A stretch of 64,000 nucleotides of DNA from Paramagnetospirillum kuznetsovii (GCF_003284725.1 NZ_PGTO01000001.1:372001-436000), one strand, 5' to 3'; shown: positions 18,498-27,454, numbered from the stretch's first letter. The notes: generated from the letters alone by a model not told the origin. Numbers and translations are program-made.

Positions 18498-19250
18498 CTA
18501 GATGATGTAATCGTCGGCCAGGGCCAGGGGCTGCCGCAGGGTGAATTGGCCCTCCAGCAGATCGGCCAAGGTCCGCAGATCGGCCAGCACGTCCAACAAC
18601 ACGCTTTCGGCGCCGCCGCCCAGCAGGACGCCGAATCCCCATTGGCCGCGCCACAGCTCCAATCCGGTGCGGCCGATCTCGTCGATGGTGTCCTGGGGTT
18701 CGTCCACCTGATAGCTGATCATGTAGGGGATGCCCATGGTGTCGAGCAGGATGGCGGCGTCGATGGCGTAGCCGGGGCCGCGATGATCGTCCAGCGGCGG
18801 ATCGATGAAGATGAAGTGGGGGCGGTTGCTCATGCTGATGCGGTTGCGCAGGAACAAGAACCAGTCATGGCTCCAAAACCGCACCCAGCCGTTCTCGCGA
18901 TGCGCCTTCGCGGCCTCGATCAGGGCGGGGTCGAGATCGTTGACGTCGGCCTCGAACACCACGCGGGGCAATTCGGCGATCACCCGGCTCGCCAGCACCC
19001 AAGAGCCGGGATAGGTCTCGGATGCGGCGACGGCATCGAGAAAGGCGCGATTGTGAAAGCCCGCCGAAGCCGCCAGTACCGTCTCGATGGCGCCGGTGCG
19101 CCGAAGGCGGCCGCCGCCCGCATGGGTATCGGCATAGGTGAAGGCGATTTCGGTCTCATGGGCGGGCGCGCGCTCGGCCACCGCCCTGGCGCAGCGGGCC
19201 ACCGCCGCCGCCAGGATGAAATGGGTCCATATGCCGCCACGCCCGATCAT
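18498..19250 (-). CDS. Divergent RlmJ-like methyltransferase-fold protein
   Basis: A 250-aa protein with the outline of RlmJ (23S rRNA adenine-2030 N6-methyltransferase). It has a YADTHAGGG motif (compare D-T-H-x-G-x-G), a YPGSW block where RlmJ has YPGSP, an acidic DLDPALIEAA segment, and FIDPPLDD where RlmJ has the N6-adenine DPPYE-type motif. The N-terminus lacks the usual RlmJ start, and the catalytic motif ends in Leu rather than Tyr/Phe. It may be a changed-specificity or inactive paralogue. The match is by eye from memory. Confidence 0.55.
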   Translation of the reverse strand: MIGRGGIWTHFILAAAVARCARAVAERAPAHETEIAFTYADTHAGGGRLRRTGAIETVLAASAGFHNRAFLDAVAASETYPGSWVLASRVIAELPRVVFEADVNDLDPALIEAAKAHRENGWVRFWSHDWFLFLRNRISMSNRPHFIFIDPPLDDHRGPGYAIDAAILLDTMGIPYMISYQVDEPQDTIDEIGRTGLELWRGQWGFGVLLGGGAESVLLDVLADLRTLADLLEGQFTLRQPLALADDYII

Positions 19251-19285
19251 GGTTTAGATACTGTCCCTCAGTCGCCGGGCGGGCG

Positions 19286-19355
19286 CTTTCGTGCCCCTGG
19301 CTTTCGTGCCCCTGGCTTTCGTGCCCCTGGCTTTCGTGCCCCTGGCTTTCGTGCC
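19286..19355. repeat. 15-bp tandem repeat, about 4.7 copies
   Basis: The unit CTTTCGTGCCCCTGG is repeated exactly four times from 19286 to 19345, followed by ten more bases of a fifth copy before the pattern breaks at CCATGG. It lies about 35 bp upstream of the RlmJ-like start codon and outside any supported gene. The in-frame peptide on the plus strand (GFRAP repeats) belongs to a shadow frame. Confidence 0.9.
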
Positions 19356-19393
19356 ATGGGGCGCGCCGGGCAGTAAAGCATGATCATGGCCGC

Positions 19394-20425
19394 TCAGCTA
19401 TCCTCGTCGTCGTCGTCCCTGCCGCCGCAGCGATCAGCGTAGAAGCGGGTCTCCACCGGCCAGGGGCCACTGCCCGACTTGGCATCCAGCGCCTTCTTCT
19501 GGGTCTCGGACAAGGTGGTGAAGAAGCGCAGGCCCGTGACGGCCTCGACGGCGGCGACGGTGGTGGCGTAATGGCTGAGATCGTATTTGGACTGCGGCGT
19601 TCCGGCGCATTTGCGATAGGCGCCGCGCTGGTCCTCGTCGGCCTGGGGGAACAAGAAGGCGCGGGCCTCCACCTTGCCCGCGGTCTCCACCGCCAGAATC
19701 TTGAACAGGGCATGGGGAATGGCCACCGGCACGGTGCCGGGCTGGCCGATGGTGTCCACCTCGCGGTCATGCTCGAACACCGGCCCCGCTATGGTCCAGA
19801 CCCGGCCGAACTTGTTGGCCGCCGCGATGGCGTAATTCTCCAGCGCCAGCCAGTCGCCCTGGTTCATGTCGGCGTATTGCGGCAGGGCGTTGACGAAGAC
19901 ATGGGTGTTGCACCCTTCCTGCCAGGACAGGCGGTTGGCGTGATTGCGGGCCGCCATATGGCCGCGATTCCAGAACACCGCGAAGCCGCGATAGGCGGCG
20001 TCGATGCCTTTCTTGCGGATGTCGGGCTTGTCGCTCCACAGATAGGAGGTCTCGGCCAGTTCGTACCACTTGGTCGGCCGCTTGGCGCCCTGGGGATGGA
20101 TGGGCTTGCCGTCGGTTCCCATCAGGGCATGCATCTCGTAGGACACCCATTTGGGAATGCCCTTGTAGGGGCTGTCGGCCCGGTCGTCGTCGGCGGTCTC
20201 GAACGAACTGGTGAAGGGGCCGTAGCGGAACATCAGGCTCTGGGGCTGGGTCGCGAAGCGGTCGTGGTCGAAGCCCGGCGGAATTTCCGATTGATAGGGC
20301 AGGGCCAGCGACCCGGCCTGGCCCGCGCAGGCCAAGGCCTGGTTGGCCTGCGTGGGAGGGGTCGCCACGGCCAAAAGCGCGGCCGTGGCAACCAATGCGA
20401 TATATATTCTATGAAGAACTGTCAT
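19394..20425 (-). CDS. Secreted DNA/RNA non-specific endonuclease
   Basis: An exported nuclease of the Serratia NucA/endonuclease G superfamily. A signal peptide (MTVLHRIYIALVATAALLAV, cleavage near TQA) precedes a 320-residue domain. The catalytic block is FWNRGHMAARNHANRL (DRGH in canonical members, so Asp is replaced by Asn). NALPQYADMNQGDWLALEN supplies the metal-binding Asn, and the C-terminus is acidic (GGRDDDDEDS). Degradation of extracellular nucleic acid is the likely role. ATG 20423-20425 gives a clean signal peptide; ATGs 11 and 20 codons upstream are less suitable. Confidence 0.85.
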   Translation of the reverse strand: MTVLHRIYIALVATAALLAVATPPTQANQALACAGQAGSLALPYQSEIPPGFDHDRFATQPQSLMFRYGPFTSSFETADDDRADSPYKGIPKWVSYEMHALMGTDGKPIHPQGAKRPTKWYELAETSYLWSDKPDIRKKGIDAAYRGFAVFWNRGHMAARNHANRLSWQEGCNTHVFVNALPQYADMNQGDWLALENYAIAAANKFGRVWTIAGPVFEHDREVDTIGQPGTVPVAIPHALFKILAVETAGKVEARAFLFPQADEDQRGAYRKCAGTPQSKYDLSHYATTVAAVEAVTGLRFFTTLSETQKKALDAKSGSGPWPVETRFYADRCGGRDDDDEDS

Positions 20426-20540
20426 ATTACACCCATGCATCGATGAGATTACCCGCATGGTGCCCGGCACGTCTGGAAACAGCAATACCTATAAGTTGCA
20501 TACAATATTCGTATTATCCTCTGGGGTCGCATCCGCAGTC

Positions 20541-21416
20541 CTAAGCGGCGCGACGTCCCAGAAGCGCTTCCAGATGGGCGAGCACCTGGGCGGCAGTCTC
20601 GGGGTGAGCCAAGGCGGCGTCTATGATGGCTTCCACGTATCCCGCCTTGTTGCCGCAGTCGTAGCGGGTGCCCATGAAGCGGGCGCCGTGCAGGCTGATG
20701 CGGTCCAGGGTGCGGGCGATGCCGTCGGTCAACTGGATCTCGCCGCCCGCTCCGCGCTGGCGCAGTTCCAGGGCGTCGAACACAGCCGGGTGCAGGATGT
20801 AGCGGCCGATCACCGACAAGGTGGAGGGCGCGTCCTCGGGCTTGGGCTTTTCCACCATGCCCCGCGCCCGGGCCAGACGGCCCTTTTCCTCGATGACGTC
20901 CAGGATGCCGTAGCGGTTGACCTGATCGGCCGGGACGTTTTCCACGGCGATGACATGGCCGCCCACCTGATCCCAGACGTCGACCAATTGCTTCAGGCAG
21001 CCGGGACGGCCCAGGATAAGGTCGTCGGGCAGCATCACCGCGAAGGGCTCGTCGCCCACGGCGGCACGGGCGCACAGCACGGCATGGCCCAGGCCCAGTG
21101 GCGCGGGCTGGCGCACGGTGGTGATGGTGACGCCCTTGGGGCAGGTGGAGCGCGCGATGTCGAGCAGTTCCAGCTTGCCGCGCTCCTCCAGCGAGCGTTC
21201 CAGCTCGGGATGACGGTCGAAATGGTCGGTCAGCATTTCCTTGCCCTTGGCGGTCACCAGGATGATCTCGGTGATACCGGCCTCGGCGGCTTCCTCGACG
21301 GCGTATTGGATCAGCGGCTTGTCCACCACCGGCAGCAATTCCTTGGGCAGCACCTTGGTGGCGGGAAGAACGCGGGTGCCCATGCCGGCGACGGGCAGAA
21401 CGGCTTTGCGGATCAT
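20541..21416 (-). CDS. galU: UTP-glucose-1-phosphate uridylyltransferase
   Basis: GalU makes UDP-glucose for surface polysaccharides. The 291-aa product opens with RKAVLPVAGMGTRVLPATKV and PKELLPVVDKPLIQY, the nucleotide-binding signature, and has FAVMLPDDLIL and VEKPKPEDAPS at expected places. The frame is open 43 codons farther upstream, but ATG 21414-21416 gives the family N-terminus. The gene is not close to the glycosyltransferases at 36-40 kb but could feed them. Confidence 0.94.
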   Translation of the reverse strand: MIRKAVLPVAGMGTRVLPATKVLPKELLPVVDKPLIQYAVEEAAEAGITEIILVTAKGKEMLTDHFDRHPELERSLEERGKLELLDIARSTCPKGVTITTVRQPAPLGLGHAVLCARAAVGDEPFAVMLPDDLILGRPGCLKQLVDVWDQVGGHVIAVENVPADQVNRYGILDVIEEKGRLARARGMVEKPKPEDAPSTLSVIGRYILHPAVFDALELRQRGAGGEIQLTDGIARTLDRISLHGARFMGTRYDCGNKAGYVEAIIDAALAHPETAAQVLAHLEALLGRRAA

Positions 21417-21589
21417 GATGCTCGGTCTCGCGAACAGAAGTTGTCGATGGCGGGGATCATGGCGGCGCTCTTTGGCGGCCTTAAGGCGCGATTGCGGCGG
21501 AATCGGGGCGACGCCGTTTGTCATCCCGAGCGAAGCCCACGGCAATCCGGTTTAAATTAGGCAACATAGTTCGCGACGGCCGGGGGTAC

Positions 21590-21795
21590 TGACCACCAAG
21601 GCACCAAGGACACCAAGAGGACGACACGGTTTTTTGCCTTCCGTCATGCCCGTGCTTGTCCCGCGTATCGACGCCCATCCATCTGGATTATCGCCTCATA
21701 ATGCTTTCAAGCGGAACCACGGGACACGTCCGGCCAAAACGAACGACTTGGCCGTTTGCTCCGCCCTCTTGGTGTCCTTGGTGCCTTGGTGGTCA
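21590..21795. repeat. Inverted repeat with 31-bp arms (ACCACCAAGGCACC type)
   Basis: Arms 21590-21620 and 21765-21795 are perfect 31-bp inverted copies built on ACCACCAAGGCACCAAGGAC and enclose 144 bp. Because of this symmetry, frames on both strands encode the same SWCPWCLGGQ peptide, which should not be taken as protein. The enclosed DNA includes CGTCATGCCCGTGCTTGTCC, itself a common intergenic repeat sequence. The block looks like a non-coding mobile or REP-like element. Confidence 0.85.
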
Positions 21796-21802
21796 ATCGG
21801 CT

Positions 21803-21931
21803 TTCGAGTTCCATATGAGGGCCGCCATTGCGCGGGAAAAGCAGATCAAGTCCTGGCGTCGCTCGAAGAAGGATGATTTGATCCGGGCCGCCAATCCAAC
21901 CTGGCGTGATCTGAGCGAAGACGTCCGTTGA
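21803..21931 (+). pseudogene. C-terminal remnant of a GIY-YIG nuclease
   Basis: The frame ending at TGA 21929-21931 encodes FEFHMRAAIAREKQIKSWRR, then KKDDLIRAANPTWRDLSEDV. This is the typical C-terminus of small UvrC-like GIY-YIG proteins (REKQ-KxWRR ... LI-x2-xNPxWxDLxxD). The N-terminal GIY and YIG half is missing; the inverted repeat arm ends only a few bases upstream, suggesting that insertion or deletion at the repeat destroyed the gene. Confidence 0.7.
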
Positions 21932-22020
21932 CTCCGCCTGATCCGGCGTTTCCAGCTTGGATGCAACATGCCAGGATGAGATCCCTCGGCTGCGCTCGGG
22001 ATGACAGGAAAAGCAGGGTC

Positions 22021-23565
22021 ATGAGTCTGTTCCGCTCCATCGCCACCGTCGGCGGGTTCACCATGATGTCGCGCGTCACCGGGCTGATGCGCGAGATGAT
22101 GATCGCCCATTATCTGGGGGCGGGCGCGGTGGCCGATGCCTTCTTCGTGGCCTTCCGCTTTCCCAACCTGTTCCGTTCGCTGTTCGCGGAAGGGGCGTTC
22201 AACGCCGCCTTCGTGCCGCTGTTCACCGGCAAGCTGACCGCCGAGGGACGCGAGGAGGCCCGCCTTTTCGCCGAACGCGCCCTGGCGGTCCTGTTCGTGG
22301 CCCTGGCGCTGTTCGTGGCGGTGATGGAAGTGTTCATGCCCTGGGCCATGCTGGGCCTTGCCCCCGGTTTCGAGGCGACGCCGGGCAAGATGGATCTGGC
22401 GGTGGAGTTTTCCCGCATCTGCTTTCCCTATCTGCTGTTCATCTCGCTGACCTCGTTGCAGGCGGGCGTGCTGAATTCCCTGGGCCGATTCGCCGCCGCC
22501 GCCGCCACGCCGGTGCTGCTCAACCTCACCTCCATGGCCGGGCTGTGGCTGCTGGTCGGCCATACGCCCACCGCCGGGCACGCCATGGCCTGGGGCACCT
22601 TCGCCGCCGGGATCATTCAGTTCGCCTGGCTGTTCCTGGCGGCCAGGCGGGCGGGTATGGGGCTGTCGCCCCGAAGGCCGCGCCTGTCGCCCGAGGTCCG
22701 GCTGCTGTTCAAGCGCATCGTGCCGGGCGCGGTGGGGGCCGGGGTCTATCAGGTCAATCTGGTGATCAACACCATGATCGCCTCCATGGTGGCCGACGGC
22801 GCCGTCAGCTATCTGAATTACGCGGACCGGGTGAACCAGCTTCCGCTGGGCGTGGTGGGCATCGCCATCGGTACCGCCTTGCTGCCGCTATTGTCGCGCC
22901 AACTCAAGGAAGGCGCGGTGGAAGCGGCCAAGACCAGCCAGAACCGCGCCATGGAGTTCGGTCTGATCCTGACCCTGCCGGCGGCGACGGCGCTGATGGT
23001 GATCGCGGTGCCGGTGATCCGGGTGCTGTTCGAACGGGGCAGCTTCGGCCCCCACGAGACCGAGGCCACCGCGTCGGCCCTGGTGGCCTTCGCCCTGGGC
23101 CTGCCGGCCTATGTGCTGGTCAAGGTGCTGACCCCCGCCTTCTTCGCCCGCGAGGATACCGCGACGCCGGTGCGGGTGGCGGGCGCCACCATGGCGCTCA
23201 ACGTGGCGCTCAATCTGGCCCTGGCCCCTGTCCTGGGCCATGTGGGCATGGCCCTGTCCACCGCCCTGGCGGCGTGGTTCAACGTGGCGGCGCTGGCCTT
23301 CCTGTTGAAGCGGCGGGGCTTCTTCGCCATGGACGAGCGGCTGCGGGGCAAGGCGCCCCGCATCATCGCCGCCTGCGCGGTGATGGGCGCGGCGCTTTGG
23401 GCGGGTAAGCTGGTGCTGTGGCCGCTGGCCCAGGGTCAGTGGACGGCCCTGGCCGTGCTGGCGGGACTGGTGGTGGCGGGCGTCCTTGCCTTCGCGGTGG
23501 CCGCCCAATTGCTGGGCGCGGCGTCGCTGGCCGACATCAAATCCATGATGCGGCGCAAGGGCTAG
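22021..23565 (+). CDS. murJ: Lipid II flippase MurJ
   Basis: MurJ flips lipid II across the inner membrane for peptidoglycan synthesis. The 514-aa product is mostly hydrophobic with about 14 membrane segments. It contains the MOP-superfamily/MurJ motifs GAVADAFFVAFRFPNLFRSL, FAEGAFNAAFVPLF and YADRVNQLPLGVVGIAIGTA. ATG 22021 gives the conserved SLFRSIATVGGFTMMSRVTG start; the open frame upstream has no family homology by eye. Confidence 0.95.
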   Translation: MSLFRSIATVGGFTMMSRVTGLMREMMIAHYLGAGAVADAFFVAFRFPNLFRSLFAEGAFNAAFVPLFTGKLTAEGREEARLFAERALAVLFVALALFVAVMEVFMPWAMLGLAPGFEATPGKMDLAVEFSRICFPYLLFISLTSLQAGVLNSLGRFAAAAATPVLLNLTSMAGLWLLVGHTPTAGHAMAWGTFAAGIIQFAWLFLAARRAGMGLSPRRPRLSPEVRLLFKRIVPGAVGAGVYQVNLVINTMIASMVADGAVSYLNYADRVNQLPLGVVGIAIGTALLPLLSRQLKEGAVEAAKTSQNRAMEFGLILTLPAATALMVIAVPVIRVLFERGSFGPHETEATASALVAFALGLPAYVLVKVLTPAFFAREDTATPVRVAGATMALNVALNLALAPVLGHVGMALSTALAAWFNVAALAFLLKRRGFFAMDERLRGKAPRIIAACAVMGAALWAGKLVLWPLAQGQWTALAVLAGLVVAGVLAFAVAAQLLGAASLADIKSMMRRKG

Positions 23566-23601
23566 ACCATCGAGCGTCAATTGTGATGACGCACGGATAC
23601 T

Positions 23602-23638
23602 CTGGAGCGTGATGCATTAAATATGCATCACGCTCCAG
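23602..23638. terminator. Long perfect hairpin between convergent murJ and asnB
   Basis: A 16-bp perfect stem (CTGGAGCGTGATGCAT) with loop TAAAT lies 37 nt after the murJ stop and about 100 nt from the end of the convergent gene. It lacks a strong T run on the plus strand (TTCATTTGTTT follows), so it may be a bidirectional stop or a dispersed palindromic repeat. Confidence 0.55.
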
Positions 23639-23741
23639 CTTCATTTGTTTGCCCCTCTGCCTAAGCGGGCGCCTCCGCGCCCTTGGCCGCTCGCTCAATG
23701 CCAGAGCGCGTCGCCTCATATTTGAGATACGCGCTAAGGTC

Positions 23742-25655
23742 TTATCCCGCTCGGTCGATCCAGGCCTGCAACATCAAGGCGTGCCAGATCTCGTTGCGCC
23801 GCGACTTGGCGCCGCTGCGCTGCTCGCGCCAGCACGCGGCCACCTTGGGCGCGTCCAGCCAGCCCTGATGCCGCAGCCGATCCTCGGACAGCAGATCGTC
23901 AGCCCAATCCCCCAGCTTGCCCGCCAGCCAGCGCCGCAGCGGCACCTCGAATCCCATCTTGGGCCGGTCCACCAGGGCGCGGGGCACATGGCGATAGAGC
24001 AGATCGCGCAGCACCGCCTTGCCCACCCCGTCGCGGATCTTCAGGGCGGGCGGCAGGCTCCAGGCGAACTCGGCGATGGCGGGATCGAGGAAAGGGAGCC
24101 GCGCCTCCAGCGAGGCGGCCATGGTGGCGCGGTCGGTCTTGACGCACAGATCGTCGGGCAGATAGCCCAGCGTGTCGAGCAGCATGACGGCCAGCGCCGG
24201 ATCGCGCACATCGGGAGTCGGACCGCTGAACAGGGTGGCGGCGGACTTGGCGCCCAGCACCAGCTCCGGCATGCCGCGCCAGCGCGAATAGTGCAGCCCC
24301 ACCAGTTCGGCCAGGCTGCCCGCGCCCAAATGCTCGGCGGCGCGGCCCAGGCGATGGCCGGGATGGCTGCGCCGGGCGGTGAATTTCCCCGCCAGACCGG
24401 CCAGGGACTCGGCCGGACCGGCCAGCAGCCGCGCCCCCAGGGCCGCCGTGCGCCGTAGGGCCTGGGGCATGGCGTTCAGACTCCGCCAGTCCTTGGGAAT
24501 GGCGCCATAGATGCCATAGCCGCCGAACAGCTCGTCGGCGCCGTCGCCCGACAGCGCCACCGTGACGTCGCGCCGGGTCACCTGGGCCAGCAGGCAGGTG
24601 GGCAGGGCGGCGTAGTCGCCGAACGGCTCGTCATAGATATGCGGCAGGCGGGGTACCAGATCCAGCGCCTCGGCATCCGAGATGCGGACCTCGGTATGAA
24701 TGGTGCCGAGATGATCGGCCACGGCGCGGGCATGGGGGCTTTCGTCCAGTCCCGCCTCGTCGAAGCCGATGGTGAAGCTGTGCACCGGGGTGCTGGACAA
24801 TTGCCGCATCAGGGCGGCGGTGATGGAAGAATCCACCCCGCCGGACAGGAACAGCCCCACCGGCACGTCGGCCTGCATGCGCAGGCCAACCGAAGCCCGC
24901 AGCAGCTCTTCCAGCCGATCCGTCGCCTGTTCCACCGTCCCTGTGAAGCTGCCTTCCACCGCGCGGGCGCGCTCCACCGCCGACCAGGTGCGGGTAACGG
25001 TCCTCTCGCCCGCCCGGACGGTCATCACCGTGGCCGGTTCCAGTTTCTGGACACCGGCATAAATGGTGTGGGGGGCGGGAATCCATCCCAGCCGCAGGAA
25101 CAGCGCCATGGCGTCGCGGTCCAGGCCGCCGTCCCATTTCGGATGGGCCGCCAAGGCCTTCAGCTCCGAGCCGAACAGCAGCGAGCCGCCCAGCTCGGCC
25201 CAATAGAGCGGCTTTTCGCCGAAGCGGTCGCGGCCGAGATGCAGCACCCGCTCGGCGCGGTCCCAAAGGGCGAAGGCGAACATGCCGTCGAATTCGGCCA
25301 CCGCCTTGTCCACCCCCCAGGCCGCCACCGCTTCCAGCAGGATTTCGGTGTCGGAATGGCCGCGCCAGGCAATGGCGGGATCAAGGCGCGCCTTGAGGGC
25401 GGCGTGATTGTAGATCTCGCCGTTGAAGCTGACCACCCAGCGCCCGTCATGGGACGCCATGGGCTGATGGCCTTGGGGGCTCAGATCCAAAATGGCGAGA
25501 CGGCGAAAGCCCAGCGCGATCCCCGCGGAATCATCGGTCCAGACGCCGTCGTCGTCGGGACCGCGATGGATCAGCGTCTGCGCCATGGCACGCGCCACCG
25601 CGGCCCGGTCGGGAGTGGCGGTGCCTAGATCGAGAAAACCGGCGAAGCCGCACAT
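23742..25655 (-). CDS. asnB: Glutamine-dependent asparagine synthase-type amidotransferase
   Basis: A 637-aa class II glutamine amidotransferase plus asparagine synthase. The mature Cys2 nucleophile is at MCGFAGF; HRGPDDDG and SFNGEIYNHAALK follow in the glutaminase half. The ATP-pyrophosphatase motif SGGVDSS is near residue 267, and ALSGDGADELFGGYG is further on. This length and ending match the AsnB group found with polysaccharide genes, so it may amidate a sugar acid or other acceptor rather than make free asparagine. It runs convergent to murJ and downstream of the TPR-methyltransferase gene. Confidence 0.88.
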   Translation of the reverse strand: MCGFAGFLDLGTATPDRAAVARAMAQTLIHRGPDDDGVWTDDSAGIALGFRRLAILDLSPQGHQPMASHDGRWVVSFNGEIYNHAALKARLDPAIAWRGHSDTEILLEAVAAWGVDKAVAEFDGMFAFALWDRAERVLHLGRDRFGEKPLYWAELGGSLLFGSELKALAAHPKWDGGLDRDAMALFLRLGWIPAPHTIYAGVQKLEPATVMTVRAGERTVTRTWSAVERARAVEGSFTGTVEQATDRLEELLRASVGLRMQADVPVGLFLSGGVDSSITAALMRQLSSTPVHSFTIGFDEAGLDESPHARAVADHLGTIHTEVRISDAEALDLVPRLPHIYDEPFGDYAALPTCLLAQVTRRDVTVALSGDGADELFGGYGIYGAIPKDWRSLNAMPQALRRTAALGARLLAGPAESLAGLAGKFTARRSHPGHRLGRAAEHLGAGSLAELVGLHYSRWRGMPELVLGAKSAATLFSGPTPDVRDPALAVMLLDTLGYLPDDLCVKTDRATMAASLEARLPFLDPAIAEFAWSLPPALKIRDGVGKAVLRDLLYRHVPRALVDRPKMGFEVPLRRWLAGKLGDWADDLLSEDRLRHQGWLDAPKVAACWREQRSGAKSRRNEIWHALMLQAWIDRAG

Positions 25656-25713
25656 GAAACGCTTTGTCCTGGCAAGGGTCTGGCAGGAAGGTAGCGGCCC
25701 GATGGCATCCGAG

Positions 25714-27330
25714 CTAGCCCTTTCGCAACACCGCCACCAGGCCGGGGACTTCGACGCCGCCGTCGTTGCGGGTGACGGCGGGCTCCATCAAGGCCACGGC
25801 GAAACCCGCCTCGGCGGCGCGGGCCTCCACATAGTCCGGGGCATGGGCGTAACGGTTCTTGGCGCCCAGCACATAGGAGGCGCAGTCCTCCGCCCGCTCT
25901 ACCGTGAAGGCCAATGTCCCCGTGGGGCGCAATGCGGCGGCGGCGGCGGCCAGAACCGGCCCCAATTCGCCGAAATAGACGAAGACATCGGCGGCCACGA
26001 TCAGGTCGTATCGGGCCGGTCGGGTGGTCAGCACCGATTCCAGCGCGTCCACGGTCAAGTCGTCATACAAACCACGAAGCCGCGCCTTTTCCACCATGGC
26101 CGAGGACAGATCGACGCCGTCGAGCCTCGCCGCCAGGGGCCGCAGGATCGGAGCCGCCAGACCGGTGCCGCAGCCGATATCAAGCACGTCGAGACCGCTT
26201 TTGCGGTCCAGGGTGCGCGCCAAGGCCTCGGCCAGCAGTCTGGGGGCGCGATAGGCCAGCTTGTCCACCAGGGCGGCGTCGAATTGTTCCGCATAGTCAT
26301 CGAACAACTGCCGGACATAGGCGTCGGGCGCCTTGCCAGGCGTGGGCGCGGCGCCCATCTGGGCCAGCCCCAGGGCGGCGCCGTGGCGGTCGGCGGGATC
26401 AAGCTCCAGGCATTTGCGATAATGGGCGGCCGCCTTGTCCTTCTCGTCCAGGCTTCGCCGCGCCTCGGCCAGACACCAATGGGCATCGACGGATTTCGGA
26501 TCGGCGGTCACGGCGCGCTCGAACGCGGCGGCGGCGCCTTCCGGCATGCCCTGAAGATTGCGGATCAGGCCCAACTCCATCCATCCAGAGGGATCGCCCG
26601 CCGCCAGCTTGGCGGCACGCTCGGCCTGGGCGCGGGCCTCGTCGAGACGCCCCAGGTCGCGCAGCGCCCCGGCCAGATTGGCCCTGGTTCCGGCGTGATC
26701 GCGCCGCAATTCCACCGCGCCCGACAAAATGGCGACGGCGCGTTCGCCCTGCCCCAGCCGACGCAGCACCAGACCGTAATTATGCAGCGCCGCCCCCCAG
26801 TCGGGTCGTTGCGCCAGGGCGCCTTCCAGATATTTGGCGGCGTCCTTGTCCTCGCCCCTTTGATGCAGCAAAGCGCCCAGCGAGCACAGCGCTTCGGCAT
26901 GGCGCGGATTGACGGCGATGGCCTTGCGGCAATGATGGATGGCCTCCTCCACCTTCCCGCTGCGGCCCAGCAACTCGCCCAGCCTTGCGTTGGCCTCGGC
27001 GTGATTGGGGTCGGCCGCCAGAATGGCCCGGTATTGCAGGACGGCGGCGTTCAGGCTGTCCTGGGCTTCCAGCGCCCGGCCCAGCGCCAATCTCGGCACC
27101 GGCTGCGACGGATCGGCGGCGACGGCGCGGGCCAGATGCTCGGCCGCCTTGCGCGGCTGCGCCTGGCCCAGCGCGATGGCGCCCAGCAGGTAATGGGCGC
27201 CGCCGAAGGTCGGGTTGGACTCGATGATCTGGCGCGCCAGCCGACGCGCTTCGGCAACGTCACCCTCTTCCCAGGTCCGCATGGCCCTGGCGAAGGTATC
27301 GCCGACAGTCATGGAAACTTGCTTAACCAT
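25714..27330 (-). CDS. TPR-repeat protein fused to a SAM methyltransferase
   Basis: A 538-aa two-part protein. Residues ~10-310 contain about eight tetratricopeptide repeats (for example HYLLGAIALGQAQPRKAAEH and HAEANARLGELLGRSGKVEE). Residues ~330-538 form a class I SAM methyltransferase with motif I LDVLDIGCGTGLAAP and a motif-II-like DLIVAADVFVYFGEL. The substrate is unknown. TPR-methyltransferase fusions of this type are common in Rhodospirillales. It precedes the asnB-type gene on the same strand with a 58-bp gap, so co-transcription is possible. Confidence 0.85.
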   Translation of the reverse strand: MVKQVSMTVGDTFARAMRTWEEGDVAEARRLARQIIESNPTFGGAHYLLGAIALGQAQPRKAAEHLARAVAADPSQPVPRLALGRALEAQDSLNAAVLQYRAILAADPNHAEANARLGELLGRSGKVEEAIHHCRKAIAVNPRHAEALCSLGALLHQRGEDKDAAKYLEGALAQRPDWGAALHNYGLVLRRLGQGERAVAILSGAVELRRDHAGTRANLAGALRDLGRLDEARAQAERAAKLAAGDPSGWMELGLIRNLQGMPEGAAAAFERAVTADPKSVDAHWCLAEARRSLDEKDKAAAHYRKCLELDPADRHGAALGLAQMGAAPTPGKAPDAYVRQLFDDYAEQFDAALVDKLAYRAPRLLAEALARTLDRKSGLDVLDIGCGTGLAAPILRPLAARLDGVDLSSAMVEKARLRGLYDDLTVDALESVLTTRPARYDLIVAADVFVYFGELGPVLAAAAAALRPTGTLAFTVERAEDCASYVLGAKNRYAHAPDYVEARAAEAGFAVALMEPAVTRNDGGVEVPGLVAVLRKG

Positions 27331-27454
27331 GGCCCCCCGACCGGTCTATGCCAAATGACGGCCCCTGGGGGCTTCCCACAGGGTTGAATTTCCGCCACAG
27401 GCTCACGCTTAAAGCGTACTGCGCTCCATCCCGGTTGGCTAGCATCCTCGGCAC

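Larger units (their letters stand above)
21417..22020. other. Repeat-rich 600-bp gap between galU and murJ
   Basis: The gap contains a TCATCCCGAGCGAAGCC sequence (about 21522-21538), the 31-bp inverted repeat, the GIY-YIG remnant and CCTCGGCTGCGCTCGGGATGAC near 21981-22003, which is a partial inverted counterpart of the first element. I see no intact gene or RNA. It looks like a site where small repeats have accumulated. Confidence 0.65.

Noticed and set aside
19286-19355. Possible CRISPR array
   Set aside because: Units are directly adjacent 15-mers with no spacers and no cas genes nearby, so it is a simple tandem repeat.
18453-19376. Plus-strand frame ending in GFRAPGFRAP repeats
   Set aside because: The repeats come from the non-coding 15-bp tandem array, and the rest is antisense to the RlmJ-like gene.
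21481-21678. Small minus-strand protein containing SWCPWCLGG
   Set aside because: The peptide is created by the inverted repeat arm and appears on both strands; no other protein feature supports it.
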